Below, in pieces: positions 14,160-21,459 of a stretch of 25,526 nucleotides of DNA. How positions within the stretch are numbered: position 1 is the first letter of the stretch; each line of letters opens with the position of its first letter. Source of the DNA: Lysobacterales bacterium UBA5700 (GTDB lineage: Bacteria > Pseudomonadota > Gammaproteobacteria > Xanthomonadales > Xanthomonadaceae); the NCBI GenBank assembly GCA_002420085.1, contig DIHI01000130.1, positions 3,785 to 29,310 of the forward strand, read 5' to 3'. Position numbers and translations under genes: made by a program. The notes under the pieces are model-generated. The model was not told the DNA's origin. It ran no database searches and worked only from the letters and a program-made list of their open reading frames with translations.

Positions 14160-17100
14160 ATGCGACGCAAGCCGGCGATCAAGGTGACCACGGTCTATGC
14201 TGGTCTGGCTGCGACCTGGATTCTGGTTTCGAGCGGTCTGATCCCCGCGCTCGACAGTGTCATGACGGTCGGCCAGTGGGTGGAACTGGCCAAGGGCCTG
14301 GTCTTCGTGCTGGTCACCGCTGTCGCGCTCTATCAGGCATTGCGACGGATCGCCCGCGACGAGACGCTGCGCTACCAGTTGCTGCTGGCCGAGCATCCGC
14401 AGCCGATGCTGCTGATCGACCCTGGCGATGGTCGGATCGTCGACGCCAACCGGGCCGCCGCCGTGTTCTACCGATGGCCGCTCGATCGGCTGCGGGCACT
14501 GACCCTGTTCGATCTGGCGGTTTCGCCGCGCGAGCTGGTCGCTGACGACTTGCGGCAGGTGTGTGATCGTCGACGCTTGCGCTTTGAAACCAAGCACCGG
14601 CTCGGCTTCGACGAGATTTGCGAGGTCGAGATGTTCGCTGGTCCGGCCCGGATCGCCGACCGCGAACTGGTCTATTCGGTGGTGGTGGACGTCAGTGAGC
14701 GCCAACGGGCCGTGCGCGAACTGGCTGATCGCGAGCGGCGGTTCCATGCGCTGTTCGAGCACGCGCTGTCGGCGGTCGTGATTCTGGTGCCGGTCCGCGA
14801 TGCCGAGGGTCTGCTGGTCGATTTCACCGTGCTGGACTGCAACAACGCCCTGCGCGAACACCTCGATATCGATCCGGGTCGGGCGGTCGGTCGGCACTGG
14901 TCGGAGGTGGTTCCGGAAGCCGATCGCGAGGCATTGTTCATGCCGCTGGCCGACGTGCTGGCCGGGGTGGGTAGCAGCCGGTTCGAGGCCGAGGCGTTCG
15001 GGCGGACATTGGCGGTTAATGCCTATCGGATCGGGCTGGATCAACTGGTGGCGGTGTTTGCCGATGTCAGCGCCGGCGCTCGGGCTCAGCAGGCGCTGCG
15101 TGCCAGCGAGGCACGTTATCGAGACATGTTCGAGCACAACCCCAATCCGATGTGGGTGTTCGACGTCGAGACCCTGGCCTTTCTCGACGTCAACGATGCG
15201 GCGGTTCGCAAGTACGGGTACTCGCGTGAGGAGTTCCTGACGATGTCGATCGATCGGATCCGTCCGCCGGAGGATGTCGTGCTGCTGCGTGTCGATGTCG
15301 CCCGGCCCCGGGTCGGCGCTGAGGCGCCTGAGCGCTGGCGGCATCTGTTGAAGAACGGCCGGCTGATCGAGGTCGAGGTCGCGTGTCACGATTTCGAGTT
15401 CGACGGCCGGCCGGCGCGGATGGTGCTGATCCACGATCTGAGCGATCGCATCCGGATCGAGAATGCGCTGCGCGAGAGCGAGGAACGCCTGAGTCTGGCC
15501 CTGCTGGGTGCCAACGACGGCTGGTGGGACTGGGATCTGGAAAGCGATCGGCTCTACTATTCGCCGCGCTGGTGGTCGATGCTCGGCTACGCCCACAACG
15601 AATTGCCGGCCGACAGTGGCCTATGGCGCCGCCTGGCGCATCCCGAGGATCTTCCGGAAGCCGAGCGGATCATCCGCGAGACTCTGGCTGAGGGACGGCG
15701 TCGTTATCGCGTCGAATGCCGCATGCGGCATCGTGACGGCCACTGGCTGCCGATCGTGTCGTCCGGGCTGGTGACCTACAGTGGCGAAAAGCCGATCCGG
15801 ATCAGTGGCGCCAATGCCGATCTTTCGGGGTTTCATCGTCTCGACGAACAGCGTCGGATGATCGAGCGAGTATTCGTCGCCTCCAGCCAGGGCATGATGA
15901 TCGTCGATCGTGATGGCGTCATACTCGACGTGAATCCGGCGTTCGAGGCGATCACCGGGTATTCGCGTGACGAGGTGATCGGTCGGAGCCCGCGCCTTTT
16001 GCAGTCAGGGCGCCACGATCAGGCGTTCTATGCTGCGCTCTGGCAGACCCTGACCGAGACCGGCCAGTGGCGGGGCGAGGTCTGGAATCGCCGCAAGTCG
16101 GGTGAGATCTATCCGGAGTGGTTGACCATCAGCGCCGATCGCGATGAACAGGGCCGCGTGCGGCAGTACATCGGCGTGTTCAGCGATCTCACCCAGGTGC
16201 GTCAGGCGAACGACAAGGCCGAGTATCTGCTGCGTCACGATCCGTTGACCGGCCTGATCAATCGAGCCGCGTTGATCGAGCGGATGACCCATGGCCTGGC
16301 CAGGGCGCGACGTGCTTCGACTGGGGCGGCGGCCGTGCTGGTCGCGGTCGAGGGCCTGACCGCCGTGGTCGATGGACTCGGTCATCCGGCCGGCGACCAG
16401 GCGCTGGCTGGCGTCGCTCGCCGGTTGGCGGCCCAGGTGCGTGCGTCGGAAGTGTTGGCGCGCTTCGGCGAGCGCGTGTTTGCCGTGTTTTCCGAGGATG
16501 CGGCGGTGGCCGAGCACCTGGCGAGTCTGGCCGGACGGCTGTTGTCGGTGTTCGATCCAGCGATCGAGATCGATGGCCACCGGCTGGTCCTGACCGCCGA
16601 CATCGGAATCGCGCTGTTTCCGGATGATGGCGAGACAGTGACCGATCTGCTGAAGCACGCCGAGTCGGCGCTCGACGCTGCGCGCGCGGCCGGGCCTCGG
16701 CGTTGGCGCTGTTTTTCTGAGGCGCTCGGTCAGCAGGCCGAACGGCGCCTGCAACTGGAGAGCGGGTTGGTGAGTGCGATCGAGCGAGACGAGTTGCTGC
16801 TGCATGTCCAGCCGCAGGTCGATCAGGATACTCAGGCATTGGCCGGTGTCGAGGTTCTGCTGCGCTGGCGTCATCCAGCCCTCGGACTGCTGGGTCCGGG
16901 CGAATTCATTCCGGTGGCCGAGCGACTCGGCCTGATGCCGGACATCGGCGCCTGGGTGATCGATGCGCTCTGTACGCACCTGAAAGAATGGCGGGCACGC
17001 GGCATCGTCGTGCCGCTGGCGGCGGTGAATGTCTCGGTCCAGCAGCTCGACTCGACCGAACTGCCCGGACAGGTCGCTGCTGCGTTGTCCCGGCATGGCG

Positions 17101-17531
17101 TCGATGCCGGTCAGATCGAACTGGAACTGACCGAGTCGATGCTGATGCGTGATCCCGAGCAGGCACGGCTGCTGCTCACACGTTTGCGCGAGTTGGGTGT
17201 CGGTCTGGCGCTCGACGATTTCGGTACCGGTTATTCGAGCCTGGCCAGCCTGAGTCGCTTGCCGCTGACTCGACTGAAGATCGACCGTTCGTTCGTGGCG
17301 CAGATCGGCCGGGAGATACGCGCCGAGGGGATCGTTCGGGCGGTCATCGGGCTCGGTCGCAGCCTGGGCCTGACGGTGGTCGCCGAGGGCATCGAAACCC
17401 CGGAGCAGGCGGAATTCCTGCGTCGAGAGGGCTGTCGGGTCGGCCAGGGCTTTCTGTATGCGCGGCCGATGCCGATCGCGACCCTGCCCGATTGGCTGGG
17501 CCTGTTCCGGCAGGCACATACGGAGGGTTGA
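14160..17531 (+). CDS. Membrane PAS(x5)-GGDEF-EAL c-di-GMP signalling protein
   Basis: The product is 1123 residues from the ATG at 14160, which has GGAGG at 14150-14154 as ribosome site. Two membrane helices (about 8-32 and 38-62) are joined by a very short loop. About five PAS-like modules follow, at roughly 70-185, 190-300, 315-430, 437-560 and 565-685. The GGDEF domain (about 690-850) has GERVF at 770-774 in place of GGDEF, so cyclase activity is unlikely. The EAL domain (about 865-1110) has E898-V-L (EVL variant), NVSVQQL, ELTESML, D1019-DFGTGYSS, KIDRSF and AEGIETPEQ. All the usual metal and catalytic positions appear to be present, so phosphodiesterase activity is plausible. It stands alone, with 223 bases before it and accD after it. 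The PAS boundaries are approximate. Confidence 0.9.
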   Translation: MRRKPAIKVTTVYAGLAATWILVSSGLIPALDSVMTVGQWVELAKGLVFVLVTAVALYQALRRIARDETLRYQLLLAEHPQPMLLIDPGDGRIVDANRAAAVFYRWPLDRLRALTLFDLAVSPRELVADDLRQVCDRRRLRFETKHRLGFDEICEVEMFAGPARIADRELVYSVVVDVSERQRAVRELADRERRFHALFEHALSAVVILVPVRDAEGLLVDFTVLDCNNALREHLDIDPGRAVGRHWSEVVPEADREALFMPLADVLAGVGSSRFEAEAFGRTLAVNAYRIGLDQLVAVFADVSAGARAQQALRASEARYRDMFEHNPNPMWVFDVETLAFLDVNDAAVRKYGYSREEFLTMSIDRIRPPEDVVLLRVDVARPRVGAEAPERWRHLLKNGRLIEVEVACHDFEFDGRPARMVLIHDLSDRIRIENALRESEERLSLALLGANDGWWDWDLESDRLYYSPRWWSMLGYAHNELPADSGLWRRLAHPEDLPEAERIIRETLAEGRRRYRVECRMRHRDGHWLPIVSSGLVTYSGEKPIRISGANADLSGFHRLDEQRRMIERVFVASSQGMMIVDRDGVILDVNPAFEAITGYSRDEVIGRSPRLLQSGRHDQAFYAALWQTLTETGQWRGEVWNRRKSGEIYPEWLTISADRDEQGRVRQYIGVFSDLTQVRQANDKAEYLLRHDPLTGLINRAALIERMTHGLARARRASTGAAAVLVAVEGLTAVVDGLGHPAGDQALAGVARRLAAQVRASEVLARFGERVFAVFSEDAAVAEHLASLAGRLLSVFDPAIEIDGHRLVLTADIGIALFPDDGETVTDLLKHAESALDAARAAGPRRWRCFSEALGQQAERRLQLESGLVSAIERDELLLHVQPQVDQDTQALAGVEVLLRWRHPALGLLGPGEFIPVAERLGLMPDIGAWVIDALCTHLKEWRARGIVVPLAAVNVSVQQLDSTELPGQVAAALSRHGVDAGQIELELTESMLMRDPEQARLLLTRLRELGVGLALDDFGTGYSSLASLSRLPLTRLKIDRSFVAQIGREIRAEGIVRAVIGLGRSLGLTVVAEGIETPEQAEFLRREGCRVGQGFLYARPMPIATLPDWLGLFRQAHTEG

Positions 17532-17571
17532 GGGCTGGCTGGCGGTGGCGTGGCTCGGGCCTGCACTCGGC

Positions 17572-17577
17572 TACACT
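17572..17577 (+). promoter_or_regulatory. Candidate -10 element of accD
   Basis: TACACT, 32 bases before the accD ATG, the same hexamer as the mtnA candidate. No good -35 is visible at the right distance. Confidence 0.35.
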
Positions 17578-17609
17578 ATCGGACCACTGCAAGGCAGGTC
17601 GTCCAGAGC

Positions 17610-18497
17610 ATGAGCTGGCTGCAAAAACTGGCCGTTTCCCGAATCCGCACCCGCAACAGCGCCAAGCGCGGTGTTCCCGAGGGGTTGTGGGAGCGCTGTC
17701 CGGGTTGTCAGGCGGTCCTGTACCGCCCGGAGCTGGAACAGAACATCGAGGTCTGCCCGAAGTGCGACCACCACATGCCGATCCGGGCACGGGCGCGCTT
17801 GCGGCGCTTCCTCGATCCGGGGGAACCGGCACCGGTCGAGCTTGCCGCCGGGCTGGCGCCGACCGATGCGCTGCATTTCAAGGATTCCAAACGCTACGGC
17901 GAGCGCATCCGGGCGGCCCAGAAACAGACCGGCGAGCGTGATGCCCTGGTGGCGATGCACGGCCGGTTGGCCGGGCGACCACTGGTCGCTGCGGCCTTCG
18001 ATTTCGCTTACATGGGCGGGTCGATGGGCTCGGTGGTGGGTGAGAAGTTCGCCCGTGCCGGTGAGGTCGCGCTGGCCGAGCGCTGTCCGTTCATCTGTTT
18101 CTCGGCGACCGGCGGGGCGCGGATGCAGGAAGGTCTGTTCTCGCTGATGCAGATGGCCAAGACCTCGGCGGTGCTGGGCCGGCTGCGGGCAGCCGGCCTG
18201 CCGTTCGTGTCGGTGCTGACCCATCCGACCACCGGTGGCGTCTCGGCTTCGCTCGGCATGCTGGGCGATATCAATGTCGCCGAGCCGAAGGCGCTGATCG
18301 GATTCGCCGGCCCGCGAGTGATCGAGCAGACCGTGCGCGAGAAACTGCCCGAGGGCTTCCAGCGTTCGGAATTCCTGCTCGAACATGGGGCGATCGATCT
18401 GATCGTCGATCGGCGCCAGATGCGCGAGCGGCTGGCCGCACTGCTGGCCCTGTTGATGCGGCAGCCGGCGCCGGTGTTCGATCCGGACCCGCAATGA
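17610..18497 (+). CDS. accD: Acetyl-CoA carboxylase carboxyltransferase subunit beta
   Basis: AccD with AccA moves the carboxyl group from biotin on AccB to acetyl-CoA, making malonyl-CoA for fatty acid synthesis. The product is 295 residues. The ATG at 17610 gives [14 protein letters not shown], the usual N-terminus; the frame stays open upstream but without family character. The zinc ribbon is C30-PGC33 and C49-PKC52. The carboxyltransferase core shows [28 protein letters not shown] and [12 protein letters not shown]. The last of these, with [20 protein letters not shown], is diagnostic. It is followed by glmM after 67 bases. In many gammaproteobacteria accD is directly upstream of folC; this arrangement is broken here. 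Confidence 0.97.
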   Translation: MSWLQKLAVSRIRTRNSAKRGVPEGLWERCPGCQAVLYRPELEQNIEVCPKCDHHMPIRARARLRRFLDPGEPAPVELAAGLAPTDALHFKDSKRYGERIRAAQKQTGERDALVAMHGRLAGRPLVAAAFDFAYMGGSMGSVVGEKFARAGEVALAERCPFICFSATGGARMQEGLFSLMQMAKTSAVLGRLRAAGLPFVSVLTHPTTGGVSASLGMLGDINVAEPKALIGFAGPRVIEQTVREKLPEGFQRSEFLLEHGAIDLIVDRRQMRERLAALLALLMRQPAPVFDPDPQ

Positions 18498-18564
18498 CGA
18501 TCGACCACGCACGCCCCCGTCGATGCGCGCATGACGCGATCGGCGCAGATAGCCCGGACCCATC

Positions 18565-19902
18565 ATGACTGACAGACGTTATTTCGGAACCGACGGCATT
18601 CGCGGCCGGGTCGGGGTGTGGCCGATCTCGGCGGATTTCATGCTCAAACTGGCCTGGGCAGCCGGTCGGGTGCTCGGTCGCGAGGGCGAGCACGCCCGTT
18701 TCGTGATCGGCAAGGACACCCGGATTTCCGGTTACTTGTTCGAGTCGGCGCTGGAGGCCGGCCTGGTTTCGGCCGGTGCCGATGTGCTTCTGCTCGGGCC
18801 GATGCCGACCCCGGCGGTCGCTCATCTGGTGCGGGCGCTCGAAGCCGATGCCGGGATCGTGATCAGCGCCTCCCACAATCCGCATTACGACAACGGCATC
18901 AAGTTCTTCTCGGCGGCCGGTGAGAAACTCGACGACGCCACCGAGGCGGCCATCGAGGCGATGCTCGATCAGGATTTCAGCACGGTCGAGTCGGAGCGCC
19001 TGGGTCGGGCGAGCCGGGTGGCCGATGCCGAGACCCGCTACGTCGAGTTCTGCAAGACCACCGTGCCAGACGGCTTCCGCCTCAATGGCCTGCGCATCGC
19101 GCTCGACTGTGCCCATGGCGCGACCTTTCGGGTGGCCCCCCGGTTGTTTGCCGAACTGGGCGCCGAGGTGATCGCGATCGGGGTCGCGCCGGACGGCCTG
19201 AACATCAATCGTGGCGTCGGATCGACCCATGTCGAGACCCTGGCTGCCCAGGTGCTGGCCAGCGGTGCCGACCTCGGCATCGCTTTCGATGGCGATGGCG
19301 ATCGCGTCCAGATGGTCGATGGCCAGGGCAGGGTGCTCGACGGTGACGATCTGCTGTTCGTGCTGGCCGATGACTGGCGATCGAACGGGCGTCTGCGCGG
19401 CCCGGTGGTCGGCACCCTGATGAGCAATTTCGGGTTGGAGCGGGCGATGATCGAGCGCGCGGTGCCATTCCTGCGCGCCAGGGTCGGCGACCGCTTCGTG
19501 CTGGAAGCGCTGAAGGAACGGGGCGGTGTGCTGGGCGGCGAAGCCTCTGGCCATCTGCTCTGCCTCGACCGTGCCAGTACCGGCGATGGCATCGTCAGTG
19601 CCTTGCAGGTGCTCGATGTGGTCCGCCGATCGGGCGGCGATCTGGCGGCCCTGCGCCAGGGCTGGACCCGGTTGCCGCAACGAACCGCCAACATCCGGAT
19701 CGAACGCGGCGCCCGGCCGGACCTGAGCCCGGTGGTCAAGGACGAATTGGCCCGCTGTCTCGATGAACTGGGAACCGCCGGACGGGCGTTCCTGCGGCCC
19801 TCGGGAACCGAGCCGGTGGTCCGGGTGACCGTCGAGGGCGAGGACGCCCCCCTGGTCGATCGCCTGCTGGATCGGTTGTCGCGGGCGGTGGCCGACGCCT
19901 GA
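18565..19902 (+). CDS. glmM: Phosphoglucosamine mutase
   Basis: GlmM interconverts glucosamine-6-phosphate and glucosamine-1-phosphate on the way to UDP-GlcNAc, for peptidoglycan and lipopolysaccharide. The protein is 445 residues, the normal size. It begins [14 protein letters not shown]. The active-site loop [17 protein letters not shown] carries phospho-serine S103. The metal loop is DGDGDR, the sugar-binding loop GEASGHLL (GEQSGHI in many relatives), and the phosphate-binding site [11 protein letters not shown]. It lies 67 bases after accD and may be co-transcribed with it. From memory, tpiA and secG often follow glmM in related genomes; here a 545-base non-coding stretch follows. Confidence 0.96.
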   Translation: MTDRRYFGTDGIRGRVGVWPISADFMLKLAWAAGRVLGREGEHARFVIGKDTRISGYLFESALEAGLVSAGADVLLLGPMPTPAVAHLVRALEADAGIVISASHNPHYDNGIKFFSAAGEKLDDATEAAIEAMLDQDFSTVESERLGRASRVADAETRYVEFCKTTVPDGFRLNGLRIALDCAHGATFRVAPRLFAELGAEVIAIGVAPDGLNINRGVGSTHVETLAAQVLASGADLGIAFDGDGDRVQMVDGQGRVLDGDDLLFVLADDWRSNGRLRGPVVGTLMSNFGLERAMIERAVPFLRARVGDRFVLEALKERGGVLGGEASGHLLCLDRASTGDGIVSALQVLDVVRRSGGDLAALRQGWTRLPQRTANIRIERGARPDLSPVVKDELARCLDELGTAGRAFLRPSGTEPVVRVTVEGEDAPLVDRLLDRLSRAVADA

Positions 19903-20040
19903 AGCCGGTCGGCAGGCTGGTTCGGGTCGGGCCGGCCGAACGGATCGTGACCGCGCAGTGCGGGGCCACTCTCTCCCACCATGTGGGGACAGGTCGCAGC
20001 ACTTCAGCGTGCCGTCTGTCGAACCCGTTCCGCGTAGCAT

Positions 20041-20144
20041 GGGTGTTTCGCCCGTGGCGCCGCAGCGCCCCACGCCGCTGCTTCGATCGCTCCGGTGTCA
20101 ACCGTGCGACGACCGCCTGCGGGGCGGGCATTCGGCGGGGCGGG
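20041..20144. repeat. Dispersed intergenic repeat, copy B
   Basis: Second copy of the element described at 477-566, in the same orientation. Here the repeat forms a hairpin: CGTGG and CGC (20053-20060), loop CGCA, GCG (20065-20067), a two-base bulge, CCACG (20070-20074). Its right end runs into the G-run cluster, which copy A lacks. Confidence 0.65.
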
Positions 20145-20161
20145 AGCGGGGCAGGGGCGGG
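20121..20161 (+). other. Putative G-quadruplex-forming G-run cluster
   Basis: Seven runs of three or four G occur in 41 bases on the plus strand: 20121-20124, 20126-20128, 20137-20140, 20142-20144, 20148-20151, 20154-20157 and 20159-20161. Most loops are one to three bases. This meets the usual G3+N1-7 quadruplex rule. It lies in non-coding DNA about 290 bases upstream of the oxygenase start. Confidence 0.6.
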
Positions 20162-20447
20162 CTTGCGGCGGTGTGGGATGCGGAGAACAACGGGCTTGGG
20201 ACGGAGCAGGCCGTTTCGCACGGCCGCAACGGGTGTGCAGACACCGGCTGACCCCGACCGATCCACCTCACGGTGACGCATGGTGAGGCCCCCCTCGTCA
20301 CGTCCCTTCCATCCGAACGAGGACACTTCAGCCTCGGACACAGACGGCATTACGGCGTCGGGTTGACCCCGCGTGCCGGGGCTGGGGCACGGGCTCGGAA
20401 AGGCGTATCCTTGGCGGCTTGTCCAGAACTTGAGCGAAGCCAGTGCC

Positions 20448-21383
20448 ATGAGTGCGATCCCGACCCTCGACATCCGTCGTTACGATTCCGACCGCGACGC
20501 CTTCGTGGCCGAGCTGGGCGCGGCCTATCGGGAGTGGGGTTTCTGTGGCGTTCGCGGCCACGGCATCGATCAGGCCCTGATCGACGGGGCTTACGCGGTG
20601 TTCAAGCGCCTGTTCGACCTGCCGGTGGCGACCAAGATGAAGTACCACCTGGCCGGCAGCGGTGGTGCTCGTGGCTACACCCCGTTCGGCATCGAGACCG
20701 CCAAGGATGCCCGCTACCCCGATCTCAAGGAGTTCTGGCACATCGGTCGCGAGATTCCACGCGATCACCCGTGCGCCGGGGTGATGCCGGCCAACCTCTG
20801 GCCGGGCGAACTGCCGGAATTGCGCGACTACGGTTATGGCCTGTACCAGGCGCTCGATGGTCTGGGTTCGCGGGTGCTGTCGGCCCTGGCCCTGCACATC
20901 GGTCTGCCCGAGACCTGGTTCGCCGACAAGACCGATTATGGCAATTCCATCCTCCGACCGATCCATTATCCGCCGATCGCTTCACCCGACGTTCCGAACG
21001 TCCGGGCCGGCGCCCATGAGGACATCAATCTCATCACCCTGCTGGTCGGTGCCAGTGCCGAGGGGCTTGAGGTGCTGTCGCGCAAGGGCGAGTGGGTGCC
21101 GTTCACGGCCGATGCCGACACCATCGTGGTCAACATCGGCGACATGCTCCAGCGCCTGACCAACCATGTCTACCCCTCGACCACCCACCGGGTGGTCAAT
21201 CCGCCGGGCGAGAAGGCGCGGCAGCCGCGCTATTCGACGCCGTTCTTCCTGCATCCCAATCCGGATTTCATGATCGCGACCCTGCCGGGCTGCATCAGTG
21301 CCGACAATCCGAATCGCTATCCCGAGCCGATCCTGTCGCAGGCGTATCTGGAAGAACGGCTGCGCGAGATCAAGCTGGCCTGA
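20448..21383 (+). CDS. Isopenicillin-N-synthase-like 2-oxoglutarate/Fe(II) oxygenase
   Basis: This 311-residue cytosolic enzyme of the isopenicillin N synthase/gibberellin oxidase family starts at the ATG at 20448 (MSAIPTLDIRRYDSD). Residues 1-130 carry the DIOX N-terminal domain (REWGFCGVRGHGI). The double-stranded beta-helix core has the iron ligands H190-x-D192 (GAHEDINLITLL) and H247 (TTHRVVN), and the co-substrate pair R261-x-S263 (RYSTPFF). All facial-triad residues are intact. The substrate cannot be told from the sequence. Members of this family are common in proteobacteria, often annotated only as 2OG-Fe(II) oxygenase. It is monocistronic, preceded by the long repeat-bearing gap and convergent with fimX. 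Confidence 0.88.
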   Translation: MSAIPTLDIRRYDSDRDAFVAELGAAYREWGFCGVRGHGIDQALIDGAYAVFKRLFDLPVATKMKYHLAGSGGARGYTPFGIETAKDARYPDLKEFWHIGREIPRDHPCAGVMPANLWPGELPELRDYGYGLYQALDGLGSRVLSALALHIGLPETWFADKTDYGNSILRPIHYPPIASPDVPNVRAGAHEDINLITLLVGASAEGLEVLSRKGEWVPFTADADTIVVNIGDMLQRLTNHVYPSTTHRVVNPPGEKARQPRYSTPFFLHPNPDFMIATLPGCISADNPNRYPEPILSQAYLEERLREIKLA

Positions 21384-21394
21384 GTTCGATCCGA

Positions 21395-21455
21395 GCCGTT
21401 GCGGGCGGCTGCCGGCAACGGCCCGATGATTGGGCGGCTGCTGGCCGGTGCCGCC
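21395..21455. terminator. Two hairpins between convergent oxygenase and fimX genes
   Basis: GCCGTTGC (21395-21402) pairs exactly with GCAACGGC (21415-21422). GGCGGC (21433-21438) pairs with GCCGCC (21450-21455). Both lie in or beside the 76-base convergent gap. Neither is followed by a T-run on either strand, so they are not classical intrinsic terminators. They may still stop or stabilise the two transcripts. Confidence 0.4.
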
Positions 21456-21459
21456 AGCA

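Larger units (their letters stand above)
19903..20447. other. Long intergenic stretch after glmM
   Basis: These 545 bases hold no convincing gene. They contain copy B of the dispersed repeat (about 20041-20144) and a dense cluster of G-runs (20121-20161). A CGTGCC/GGCACG inverted repeat lies near 20372-20390. A -10-like TATCCT (20406-20411) sits 36 bases before the oxygenase start. Several frames are open across it only because of the high G+C. Confidence 0.6.

Noticed and set aside
13944..15596. Long open frame of 550 codons on the minus strand
   Set aside because: It is the antisense shadow of the PAS-GGDEF-EAL gene; His/Gln/Arg/Asp-rich composition, no domain, no ribosome site.
16005..17519. 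Open frame of 504 codons on the minus strand
   Set aside because: Antisense shadow of the GGDEF-EAL region, no recognisable domain.
17529..17577. TTGAGG as -35 for accD
   Set aside because: The distance to TACACT is about 37 bases, far from 16-18.
18271..20073. Open frame of 600 codons on the minus strand
   Set aside because: It runs antisense through glmM and part of accD; open only because of high G+C and biased codon positions.
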